A stretch of DNA of 9,039 nt, taken from Asaia bogorensis. GTDB lineage: Bacteria > Pseudomonadota > Alphaproteobacteria > Acetobacterales > Acetobacteraceae. The notes under the pieces were generated by a model. That model saw nothing but the letters and a program-made list of their open reading frames with translations. It searched no databases and was not told the origin of the DNA. The DNA lies in NCBI GenBank assembly GCA_945886995.1, contig CAMCZJ010000126.1, forward strand, positions 1-9,039. Direction: 5' to 3'. Of this stretch, positions 1-6,632 are shown piece after piece. Made by a program: the position numbers and the translations under genes. The first letter of the stretch is position 1. Each line of letters begins with the position of its first letter.

Positions 1-828
1 ACTGCCCCACCGCGCCGCGCCGGCTGGATAGAACGGCCCGATGCGCGCATTCGCTATGAAGTCACGGGCGAAGGCCCTGCGATTGTTTTCGCGCATGGGC
101 TTGGCGGAAATCTCATGTCCTGGTGGCAGCAGGTGGCGCATTTCGCGCCGCGCTATACCTGCGTTGCCTTTTCGCATCGCGGTTTTTTCCCTTCTACCGC
201 ACCAGCAGAGGGGCCTGATCCTGCGGCCTATGCCGCCGATCTGGCAGCCTTGGTGGATGAGCTTGGCCTTGGGGATATTCGCATCATTTGCCAATCCATG
301 GGCGGTTGGACCGGTGTTGAATATGCGCTGCTGCGCCCGGGCCGCGTGAAGGCTTTGGTGCTGGGCGCCACTACCGGTACGCTCGACCCGCGCCAGATGC
401 GTGAGCCGGAACGGTCACGCCTGAAAACCTGGCAAGATGAAAGCGCTGCGGCGCGTCAGGCTGCGCTCAAGCGCCATATCAACCCGGCAGCCGGCGCGCG
501 CATGGCGGTGGAACAGCCGGCGCTTTATCACCTCTATAACCATGTCTATGGCCTGACCGGTGGCTTTGATCGCGAAGCGGTACGCGCACGGCTCCAGGCA
601 GGGCGCAATCGCGCCCCGGAATCCTTCGCCGCCGCGCAATGCCCGCTGCTGTTCATTCCAAGCGAGGAAGATATCGTGCTGCCACCCTTCGCCGCCCGCG
701 CCATGGCAAGTGCCATTCCAGGTGCGCGCTATGCCCTACTGCACAAGGCCGGCCATTCCGGGCATTTCGAACGCGCAGCCGCCTTCAACGCCTTGGTGGA
801 TGCTTTCTTTGAGGAGATTGGCGCATGA
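1..828 (+). CDS. Alpha/beta-hydrolase fold protein, 5' end cut by window edge
   Basis: This reading frame is open from the first base and has no ATG, GTG or TTG codon before Met39 (position 115). The true start therefore lies upstream of the window. Starting at 115 would delete the first core strand and the HGLGGN oxyanion loop (residues 32-37, counted from base 1). Visible alpha/beta-hydrolase landmarks are that HG loop, a strand-turn SHRGFFPS resembling the usual D-H/S-R-G-x-G-x-S, the nucleophile elbow CQSMGG with Ser99 (codon 295-297), an acidic residue in SEEDIVLPP, and the catalytic His in KAGHSGHFE near the C-terminus. There is no signal peptide in the visible part, so it is probably cytoplasmic. 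Family members hydrolyse esters, enol-lactones (PcaD-like) or C-C bonds; the substrate cannot be told. The elbow has Cys where Gly is usual (GxSxG). Its stop overlaps the next start (ATGA), indicating translational coupling. Confidence 0.88.
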   Translation, partial: TAPPRRAGWIERPDARIRYEVTGEGPAIVFAHGLGGNLMSWWQQVAHFAPRYTCVAFSHRGFFPSTAPAEGPDPAAYAADLAALVDELGLGDIRIICQSMGGWTGVEYALLRPGRVKALVLGATTGTLDPRQMREPERSRLKTWQDESAAARQAALKRHINPAAGARMAVEQPALYHLYNHVYGLTGGFDREAVRARLQAGRNRAPESFAAAQCPLLFIPSEEDIVLPPFAARAMASAIPGARYALLHKAGHSGHFERAAAFNALVDAFFEEIGA

Positions 829-1673
829 ATGCCGCCACACTTTCCATTTGCGTGGATGATTACCCGCATACCATGGCGCTGCATCGCGGAGAGACGGCAA
901 GTGCCGAGCTAACCCTGGCGATGCAGGTGGTGAAGCCCATCAGCAAGGCTTTCGCGCCCATGGTGCGCGAAGGGCGTTTTGACATCAGCGAAATGGCAAT
1001 TGCGACTTTTCTGATGGCGAAAGCCGCCGGGCGCGATTTGGTGCTGCTGCCGCTGGTGGTGGCGGAACGCTTTCAGGAAACGGCGATGTTCTGCCGCGCC
1101 GGTAAGGGCATAAACAGCCCCGCCGATTTGGCCGGCAAGCGCATTGGTGTGCGCGCCTATAGCCAAACCACCGGCATGTGGATCAGGGGCGTCTTGCAGG
1201 AAAGCTTTGGACTGCGCGCGGATGCGATGCGTTGGGTGACATTTGAAGACGCGCATGAACCAAGCTTCCGCGACCCGCCCTGGGTGCAGCGTGCCGGTAC
1301 GGGGGAAACCCTGAATGGCATGTTCGAAAGCGGCGCGCTTGATGCCGCCATCATGGGGTTTGAATTGCCCGAGGGTGATGATGTGCGCACGGTTTTCCCA
1401 GACCCCGCCGCGGCGGGTGCAGCCTTTCACGCGCGCTACGGCTTCAAGCCGGTGAACCATCTTGTGGTGATGAAGAGCGCCCATGCGCGCGATGCCGCGC
1501 TGGTGGCTGAATTGCTGCGCCAATTCAACGCTGCCGGCACAGCGCCACGTAGCCGCGCGGCACTGAACCCAGCGCTGGAATTGGCTTCACGCTGGTGCGC
1601 CGATCAGGGGCTGATGGCACGCCCGCTCAGCCTAGACGAAATCTGGGCGGGCTTGCCGGCAGCGGTGGGCTAA
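825..1673 (+). CDS. 4,5-dihydroxyphthalate decarboxylase (Pht5)-like protein, PBP2 fold
   Basis: The 282-residue product resembles the 4,5-dihydroxyphthalate decarboxylase family, which shares the type-2 periplasmic-binding-protein fold. Characteristic stretches are the N-terminal DDYPHTMAL (residues 11-19), REGRFDISEM (48-57) followed by a hydrophobic helix, the LPLVVAERF segment (75-83), and DLAGKRIGV then WIRGVLQ (101-125). A later GMFESGALDAAI segment precedes the second-lobe GFKPVNHLVVMK. No signal peptide or lipobox is present, so it should be cytoplasmic. That argues for an enzyme or ligand-sensing role rather than an ABC-transporter binding protein, although automated pipelines often give that name. 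It is somewhat shorter than the roughly 320-330 residues I expect of the family. The ATG at 825 overlaps the upstream hydrolase stop by 4 bp, so the two are almost certainly co-translated. Family assignment is fairly secure; actual decarboxylation of a phthalate is not shown, and no phthalate dioxygenase is visible here. Confidence 0.8.
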   Translation: MNAATLSICVDDYPHTMALHRGETASAELTLAMQVVKPISKAFAPMVREGRFDISEMAIATFLMAKAAGRDLVLLPLVVAERFQETAMFCRAGKGINSPADLAGKRIGVRAYSQTTGMWIRGVLQESFGLRADAMRWVTFEDAHEPSFRDPPWVQRAGTGETLNGMFESGALDAAIMGFELPEGDDVRTVFPDPAAAGAAFHARYGFKPVNHLVVMKSAHARDAALVAELLRQFNAAGTAPRSRAALNPALELASRWCADQGLMARPLSLDEIWAGLPAAVG

Positions 1674-1677
1674 ACTG

Positions 1678-3390
1678 TCACGCTGCCTTGGCGCCCCGCA
1701 CCAGGCGCCCGGGTAGCGCGCCGGTTGCCTCACCTTCGCGATAGACCGGCGTGCCGGCAACGATGGTGGCGACATAGCCATCAGCCTTTTGGATCAGGCG
1801 CTTGCCGCCGGCAGGCAGATCGTAATTCATTTTGGGCATCTCCAGCGCCAGCCGGCCGAAATCAATCACATTGATATCGGCCTTGCGCCCCACCGCCAGC
1901 ACGCCCCGATCCTTGAGGCCGAGCGCATGCGCATTGTCACGCGAAATGCGCTTCACCACGAATTCCAGCGGCAGGCGCGGCCCGCGCGCGCGATCCCGCG
2001 CCCAATGCACCAGCATATGTGTCATGCAGGAAGCATCGCAGATATAGCCAACATGCGCGCCACCATCGCCAAGCCCCATCAGCGTATGCGGATGCGTCAC
2101 CATACTGCGGATGGCGGTCAAATCTCCATCGGCATAATTCAGAATGGGGCGGTTCAGAATGGCGCGGCCATCCTGTTCCATCATCAAATCGTAGCAAAGC
2201 GCCGCCGGGTCCACCCCGCGCGCCGCCGCCATGGCAGCGATGGATTTTTCCGGCGGAGGCTCATAATCTGGCGGATCACCCAGTGGGAAGATCTTTTCCC
2301 AATTATTCAGCCGCACACGCAGCGCCGAGTCTTCAGTGGGCTCCGCAATAATGCGTGCGCGCAACGCCGGATCACGCAGCGCAGCGATGCGCTGTTCAAA
2401 GGGCAGATGTGCAATCGCCTGATAGGAAGCGCGCATCAGGAAGGGATGCTGCGATAGCTCAAAGCCGAACATCAAGCCAACGGGCCGGCCCATCACCTGG
2501 CCATACATGGGCACACCGGCCTCATGCGCGGATTCAACCTTATCCAGCAGCCAGCGCCACAGCCCCGGCTTGGATTCCCGTTGCAATAGCGAGAATGTCA
2601 TGGGCCGACCCGACGCCGCCGCAATGCGTTGCAGCCGCGCGAATTCGTCTTCCGGATCGTCAAAATCCGAAATCACCTGCATCCAGCCCGAACCTTGCGC
2701 GCGAATGGCGCGGGCGATGGTCTCTAACTCCGCCTCCGGCGTGCCAAGGGTTGGAATATGCCGCCCATCCAGGGTGCGATGCGCAATGGCGCGCGATGTT
2801 GAAAAGCCAAGCGCACCGGCAGCCAAACCTTCCGCGGTCAGCCGCGCCATCTCGGCGCATTGTTCAGGGGTCGCCACCGCATGGGCTTCGGCTGCCTCAC
2901 CCATCACATGCACGCGCAAGGGCGCATGGGTCACCATGGCGGCGACATCCATGTCATAGGGCCGCGCATCCAAAGCATCCATGTATTCGGGGAAGCTTTC
3001 CCAATTCCAGGGCAGGCCTTCGGTCAGCACCACCTCCGGCAAATCCTCCACACCCTCCATCAGCTTCACCAGCATGTCGCGCCGCTCAGGCCGGCAGGGC
3101 GCGAAGCCCACACCACAATTGCCAAGCAGCGCCGTGGTGACGCCATTGATGGAAGAAGAAAGTAGCCGGCTGCTCCAGGTGGCTTGGGCATCGTAATGGG
3201 TATGGATATCAACAAAGCCAGGCGTGACGATCAGACCCTTGGCGTCAATCTCCTCAGGCGCGCGAGCCGAGATTTTGCCAATTTCCAGAATGCGCCCATC
3301 GCCAATGGCGATATCGGCCTCATAAGGCGGCGCGCCGGTGCCATCCACCAGCGTACCACCACGAATGATCAGGCTTGCGTCGCGTGCCAT
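1678..3390 (-). CDS. Amidohydrolase-superfamily protein, N-acyl-D-amino-acid deacylase-like
   Basis: The 570-residue product is a COG3653-type amidohydrolase. It has an N-terminal beta-sandwich part (IIRGGTLVDGTG, residues 8-19), metal-site HTH in PGFVDIHTHYD (His63, His65), GNCGVGFAP with the D-aminoacylase-type Cys92, a GALGFSTSR loop (192-200), GLGDGGAH (439-446) with the presumed catalytic Asp442, and the closing GVLAVGRKADINVID. Known family members remove N-acyl groups from D-amino acids or open related cyclic amides. Two metal-ligand histidines of classical D-aminoacylases are not found where expected: the region reads WMQVISDFDD (236-245) and MTFSLLQ (264-270) instead of xxTHMR and ISHHK. 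This marks a divergent subfamily of unknown substrate. The ATG at 3390 has an AAGGA ribosome-binding site overlapping the stop of the upstream MDR gene 11 bp away, so the two form an operon. It converges on the decarboxylase-like gene with only 4 bp between stops. Confidence 0.88.
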   Translation of the reverse strand: MARDASLIIRGGTLVDGTGAPPYEADIAIGDGRILEIGKISARAPEEIDAKGLIVTPGFVDIHTHYDAQATWSSRLLSSSINGVTTALLGNCGVGFAPCRPERRDMLVKLMEGVEDLPEVVLTEGLPWNWESFPEYMDALDARPYDMDVAAMVTHAPLRVHVMGEAAEAHAVATPEQCAEMARLTAEGLAAGALGFSTSRAIAHRTLDGRHIPTLGTPEAELETIARAIRAQGSGWMQVISDFDDPEDEFARLQRIAAASGRPMTFSLLQRESKPGLWRWLLDKVESAHEAGVPMYGQVMGRPVGLMFGFELSQHPFLMRASYQAIAHLPFEQRIAALRDPALRARIIAEPTEDSALRVRLNNWEKIFPLGDPPDYEPPPEKSIAAMAAARGVDPAALCYDLMMEQDGRAILNRPILNYADGDLTAIRSMVTHPHTLMGLGDGGAHVGYICDASCMTHMLVHWARDRARGPRLPLEFVVKRISRDNAHALGLKDRGVLAVGRKADINVIDFGRLALEMPKMNYDLPAGGKRLIQKADGYVATIVAGTPVYREGEATGALPGRLVRGAKAA

Positions 3391-3401
3391 GGGGGTTTCC
3401 T

Positions 3402-4385
3402 TCAGGTCTTCAGGATGATTTTGCCAAGATGCGCATTGGCCTTCATATGCGCCAAAGCCTCAACCGCTTCATCAAGGGCAAAGACGCGGTCAATCGGCAA
3501 ATGGAACACGCCTTCATCCACGCCCTTGCGCAAATCCCGCCGCGCGACGCGTTCTTCCTCGCGGATTTCGGCGACACTGCGCGTGCGATGCGTGACACCG
3601 ATATAAGCAATGCGACGCGTGGCGTGCAGATCAAAATCGAAATCGCCATGCGCACCACCAAGCCGCCCGACATTCACAATGCGGCCCAGAATGGCGGTGG
3701 CGCGCATGGCGGCATTGATGGTGCCGCCGGAGACCTGGTCAATCACCAATTGCACACCGCGCCCTTCGGTCAGCGCCAGCACTTGATCCGCCCAATCCGC
3801 ATCATTGGTATTCACCGCATGATCCGCACCGAATTCCTTCAACCGCGCCCGCCGTTCGCCATTGGTGGAGGTGCCAATCACCAGCCCCGCGCCCATATGC
3901 TTCGCGATTTGCATGCCCATCAGCCCAACGCCGCTGGAAGCACCCAGGATCAGTACCGCTTCACCCTTGGCCAGGCGCCCATTGGAAATCAGCGCATCAT
4001 GCATGGTGGAAAGCGCCACCGGCAAAGTCGCCGCTTCTTCCCAGGACATGTTCCGATCCGGCACGGGCTGCACGCGGCCCATATCGGCAATGGCGTATTC
4101 CGCATAGCCGCCAGACCCGGCGCACATCACGCGATCACCTGGCTTGATGCCCGTAACGCCAGCGCCCACCGCTGCGACTTCTCCGGCGAATTCCAGCCCG
4201 AGGATGGTGCCGGCGCCACCCATACGGCCATGTGCATGCCCTGCTGCCACGCCAAGATCAGCGCGGTTGAGCCCAGCCGCGCGCACGCGCACCAATACCT
4301 GCTCTGGTCCCGGAACCGGGCGCGGTGCCTGCTGCACCTTCACGCCCTCGGCAGTTACCACCGCCGCCTTCATGGTTTCGGTCAT
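3402..4385 (-). CDS. Zinc-independent MDR-family quinone oxidoreductase-like protein
   Basis: The 327-residue protein belongs to the medium-chain dehydrogenase/reductase superfamily. It has the N-terminal GroES-like domain with GLNRADL (residues 38-44), GLEFAGEV (63-70) and GDRVM (83-87). The Rossmann domain carries the NAD(P)H-binding loop GASSGVG (148-154), and a SGGTINAAMRATAILGRIVNVG-type region follows. There is no four-Cys structural zinc lobe, so it fits the quinone oxidoreductase/enoyl-reductase branch, which uses NADPH to reduce quinones or enones; the precise substrate is unknown. I chose the ATG at 4385 because AAAGAGG lies about 8 bases before it and MKAAVV sits at the family-typical N-terminus. 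The frame also extends to an ATG at 4415 but with no ribosome-binding site and a non-conserved leader. It is followed after 11 bp by the amidohydrolase and preceded after 66 bp by tspO-like, all on the same strand. Confidence 0.88.
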   Translation of the reverse strand: MTETMKAAVVTAEGVKVQQAPRPVPGPEQVLVRVRAAGLNRADLGVAAGHAHGRMGGAGTILGLEFAGEVAAVGAGVTGIKPGDRVMCAGSGGYAEYAIADMGRVQPVPDRNMSWEEAATLPVALSTMHDALISNGRLAKGEAVLILGASSGVGLMGMQIAKHMGAGLVIGTSTNGERRARLKEFGADHAVNTNDADWADQVLALTEGRGVQLVIDQVSGGTINAAMRATAILGRIVNVGRLGGAHGDFDFDLHATRRIAYIGVTHRTRSVAEIREEERVARRDLRKGVDEGVFHLPIDRVFALDEAVEALAHMKANAHLGKIILKT

Positions 4386-4451
4386 GATGTCATCCTCTTT
4401 GTGAATGCGGACCATGCCATAGCGTCGCTCAGGCGATAAGTGCCAAGGCGG

Positions 4452-4931
4452 TCACCGCTGCACGCCCGGATTCATGCGCCACATGGTCCAATTCAGCACC
4501 CCCGCGAAACTCACCCAGGCGAGATACGGCACCATGAGCCAGGCGGCCCTCTCATCAATGGGCCAGAAGGTGATGATGCAGCCCAGGATGGAAAGCCAGA
4601 GCAAACACAAATCCGCAAGGGCGAGATCCATCCGCCGCATGCCGAAGAAAAAGCCCGACCAGGCGGCATTGAGCAGCAATTGTACCCCATAGATTGAGAG
4701 TGCAAGGCTGGCCCCGGCGAAACCGGCCCGGCCCCAAACCAGCCAACCCGCAGTGGCAATCATGAGGAAAAGCAGCGCCCAAGCGGGGCCAAAAAGCCAA
4801 TTCGGCGGGCGCCAGGGCGGCTTGGCCAGGCCTTCATACCAGGCCCCCGGTTTGAATACCGCCCCCGACATCGCCGCCGCAAAGCAGGCGCCCAGGAAGC
4901 CAAAAAAGCCGCTGATCGGGGGAAGGTCCAT
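4452..4931 (-). CDS. tspO: TspO/MBR-family tryptophan-rich membrane protein
   Basis: The 159-residue protein has about five hydrophobic segments and the TspO/MBR (mitochondrial benzodiazepine receptor) signatures. These include WYEGL.KPPW.PPNWLFGPAW (residues 31-51), the LLNAAWSGFFFG helix, and the C-terminal PYLAWVSFAGVLNW segment. TspO proteins sit in the bacterial envelope (outer membrane in Rhodobacter), bind porphyrins and haem, and in Rhodobacter and Sinorhizobium modulate gene expression or stress responses according to oxygen and nutrients. I favour the ATG at 4931 (MDLPPIS) because it has a weak AGG 5-6 bases upstream and gives the usual family length. An in-frame ATG at 4949 (MFYIGN) is possible; a start at 5012 would overlap the divergent GMC gene and add a non-conserved leader. 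It is the first gene of the minus-strand run and lies 66 bp upstream of the MDR gene, so cotranscription is plausible but less certain than for the following pair. Confidence 0.9.
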   Translation of the reverse strand: MDLPPISGFFGFLGACFAAAMSGAVFKPGAWYEGLAKPPWRPPNWLFGPAWALLFLMIATAGWLVWGRAGFAGASLALSIYGVQLLLNAAWSGFFFGMRRMDLALADLCLLWLSILGCIITFWPIDERAAWLMVPYLAWVSFAGVLNWTMWRMNPGVQR

Positions 4932-5010
4932 ATTGCCTATATAGAACATGATTGCCGCTTGCGCAGGGGTGGTGGCATGGTGGCAGGACAAGGCAGGGGG
5001 AGAAACAGCC
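4932..5010. promoter_or_regulatory. Divergent intergenic region between tspO and the GMC gene
   Basis: These 79 bases separate two divergently transcribed genes, so at least one promoter in each direction should lie in or near them. The clearest element is a self-complementary TATATA at 4938-4943, which could act as a -10 box in either direction. On the minus strand it lies 6 bases before the tspO ATG at 4931, the spacing expected for a leaderless transcript. On the plus strand it would give a leader of about 60 bases before the GMC ATG. I find no convincing -35 partner on either strand, so the assignment is tentative. Confidence 0.35.
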
Positions 5011-6621
5011 ATGGCGCAACATGAATCGGATTATGTCATTCTGGGTGGAGGCTCGGCCGGTTGCGTCTTGGCGACCCGGCTGTCGGAAGATCCGGGCACG
5101 AGTGTCACCATGCTGGAAGCCGGCCCCTGGGACCGTAACCCCTGGATTCACATCCCCATGGGTTTTGCGCGGCTTTATGTGACCAAGAAATTCGATTGGA
5201 AGTACCAGACCGAAGCGGAAGGGGAGCTTGGCGGGCGCAGCGTCTATTGGCCGCGCGGGCGCGTGATTGGCGGTTCTGGCAGCGTCAATGGCTTGGTGTT
5301 CCTGCGCGGCAGCCCGCGCGATTATGATCGCTGGTCGCAATCCGGCGCGCGCGGCTGGTCTTATGAAGATTGCCTGCCCTATTTCAAGCGCATGGAAAGT
5401 TTCGCTGGGCCTGAAAGCGAATTCCGCGGCAAGGATGGCCCGATGCAGATTGGCGAGGTGCCGGAACCATCGCCTGGCTGCCGCGCTTTTGTCGAAGCCT
5501 GCGTCAAGCTTGGTTTCACCCGAAACCGCGACAATAACGGCGAATGGTATGAAGGTGTGGCGCCCAACCAGTTGAATGTGCATCGCGGGCGGCGCTGGAG
5601 CCCGGCTGTGGCTTATCTGCGCCCGGCTTTGAAGCGCCCCAATCTGCGCGTGGAAACGGAACGGCTTGGCCAGCGCATTTTGATCGAAAATGGCCGTGCG
5701 GTTGGCGTGGTGGTGCGCGGCCCGGCGGGGGAGGAAACCTATCGTGCGCGGCGGGAAGTGATCCTTTCCTCGGGTGCCATTGAAAGCCCGAAAATGCTGA
5801 TGCTGTCAGGCATTGGTGAGGCAAATGCGCTTCAGGAAATGGGCATTCCGGTGAAGGTGAATGCGCCGGAAGTGGGCAAGAATTTGCAGGATCATTTCAT
5901 GGTGCGCTTTGCCTATCGCACCAAGCCTTGCGGTACGCTGAATGAAATCATGGCGAACCCCATTCGCGCCGCGGGCCTTGGCCTTGAATGGGCGCTGCGC
6001 CGCAAGGGCCAGATGGCGGTGGGCGCTTCGGAGGCAAGCCTTTTCGCCCGCGTGCTGCCGGGGTCTGAAGAACCCGAAGTGCAATTCCAATTCGTCAATT
6101 TCAGCCTGGGTGGCAATCAGGGCACTTCGGCGAATTCACTCGCCAAGCATCCCGGCTTCACCTTCAATTTCTGCGTCTGCCGCCCTGATAGCCGTGGCGA
6201 TTTGACGCTGCGTTCACCCAATGTTGCTGATAAACCTGTGATCCGCGCGAATTACCTGACCGCACCTTCCGATATTCGCATCATGCTGGAATCCGCCAAG
6301 CTAGGCCGGCGCATTGCGGCCACCCAGCCCTTCGCTGGGTTGATTGAGCGCGAGGAGTTCCCTGGCCCCGTCACGGGTTCCGAGGATGAGATGCTTGACT
6401 ACATCCGCAGCGCCGGGACTACGGTGTACCACCCCTGCGGTACCAATCGCATGGGCGCGGATCAGCGTTCCGTAGTGGATGAGGAATTGCGCGTGCGTGG
6501 TGTGCAGGGCTTGCGCGTGGTGGATGCTTCAGTATTTCCGCTTGTGCCTTCGTCAAACATCCACCCGGCAGTGTTGATGTTGGCCGAACGCGCTTCTGAT
6601 CTTATTCGCCGCGCGGCATGA
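5011..6621 (+). CDS. GMC-family FAD-dependent oxidoreductase (choline dehydrogenase-like)
   Basis: The 536-residue flavoprotein has the FAD-binding GGGSAG (residues 12-17), both GMC signatures (81-100, beginning PRGRVIGGSGS; and 255-269, GAIESPKMLMLSGIG), NLQDHF, and the C-terminal catalytic block with YHPCGTNRMG (His474) and SSNIHPAVLMLAE (His518). Family members oxidise alcohols, including choline, aryl, aliphatic and sugar alcohols. The second active-site residue is His where choline dehydrogenases have Asn, giving a His/His pair as in glucose and aryl-alcohol oxidases. The position that is His in choline oxidase for covalent FAD is Val92 here, so FAD should be non-covalent. No signal peptide is present, so it is cytoplasmic. 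I chose ATG 5011 because GGGGGAG precedes it at good spacing and the protein starts just before the Rossmann strand; an in-frame ATG at 4948 overlaps the divergent promoter region. It is tightly linked to the downstream binding-protein gene. Confidence 0.93.
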   Translation: MAQHESDYVILGGGSAGCVLATRLSEDPGTSVTMLEAGPWDRNPWIHIPMGFARLYVTKKFDWKYQTEAEGELGGRSVYWPRGRVIGGSGSVNGLVFLRGSPRDYDRWSQSGARGWSYEDCLPYFKRMESFAGPESEFRGKDGPMQIGEVPEPSPGCRAFVEACVKLGFTRNRDNNGEWYEGVAPNQLNVHRGRRWSPAVAYLRPALKRPNLRVETERLGQRILIENGRAVGVVVRGPAGEETYRARREVILSSGAIESPKMLMLSGIGEANALQEMGIPVKVNAPEVGKNLQDHFMVRFAYRTKPCGTLNEIMANPIRAAGLGLEWALRRKGQMAVGASEASLFARVLPGSEEPEVQFQFVNFSLGGNQGTSANSLAKHPGFTFNFCVCRPDSRGDLTLRSPNVADKPVIRANYLTAPSDIRIMLESAKLGRRIAATQPFAGLIEREEFPGPVTGSEDEMLDYIRSAGTTVYHPCGTNRMGADQRSVVDEELRVRGVQGLRVVDASVFPLVPSSNIHPAVLMLAERASDLIRRAA

Positions 6622-6632
6622 AAGGGCCTATG

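Noticed and set aside
909..1523. Minus-strand open frame antisense to the decarboxylase-like gene
   Set aside because: Composition (His, Arg, Ala rich) and position fit a shadow of the plus-strand coding region.
2355..3140. Long plus-strand open frame antisense to the amidohydrolase
   Set aside because: It lies wholly inside a well-supported gene, its translation is low-complexity (rich in Pro, Ala, Ser, Arg, His) and there is no ribosome-binding site; typical shadow frame in GC-rich DNA.
3375..4439. 354-codon plus-strand open frame antisense to the MDR gene
   Set aside because: The opposite strand encodes a complete, motif-rich MDR protein. The antisense product is rich in His, Arg and Ala with no recognisable domain.
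4448..4458. 11-bp palindrome GCGGT-C-ACCGC at the tspO stop codon
   Set aside because: The single central base leaves no loop for a stable hairpin and there is no T tract; such GC palindromes are expected by chance here.
4834..5583. Minus-strand open frame running from the GMC gene into tspO
   Set aside because: It is antisense to GMC residues needed for FAD binding and out of frame with TspO; no family features in its translation.
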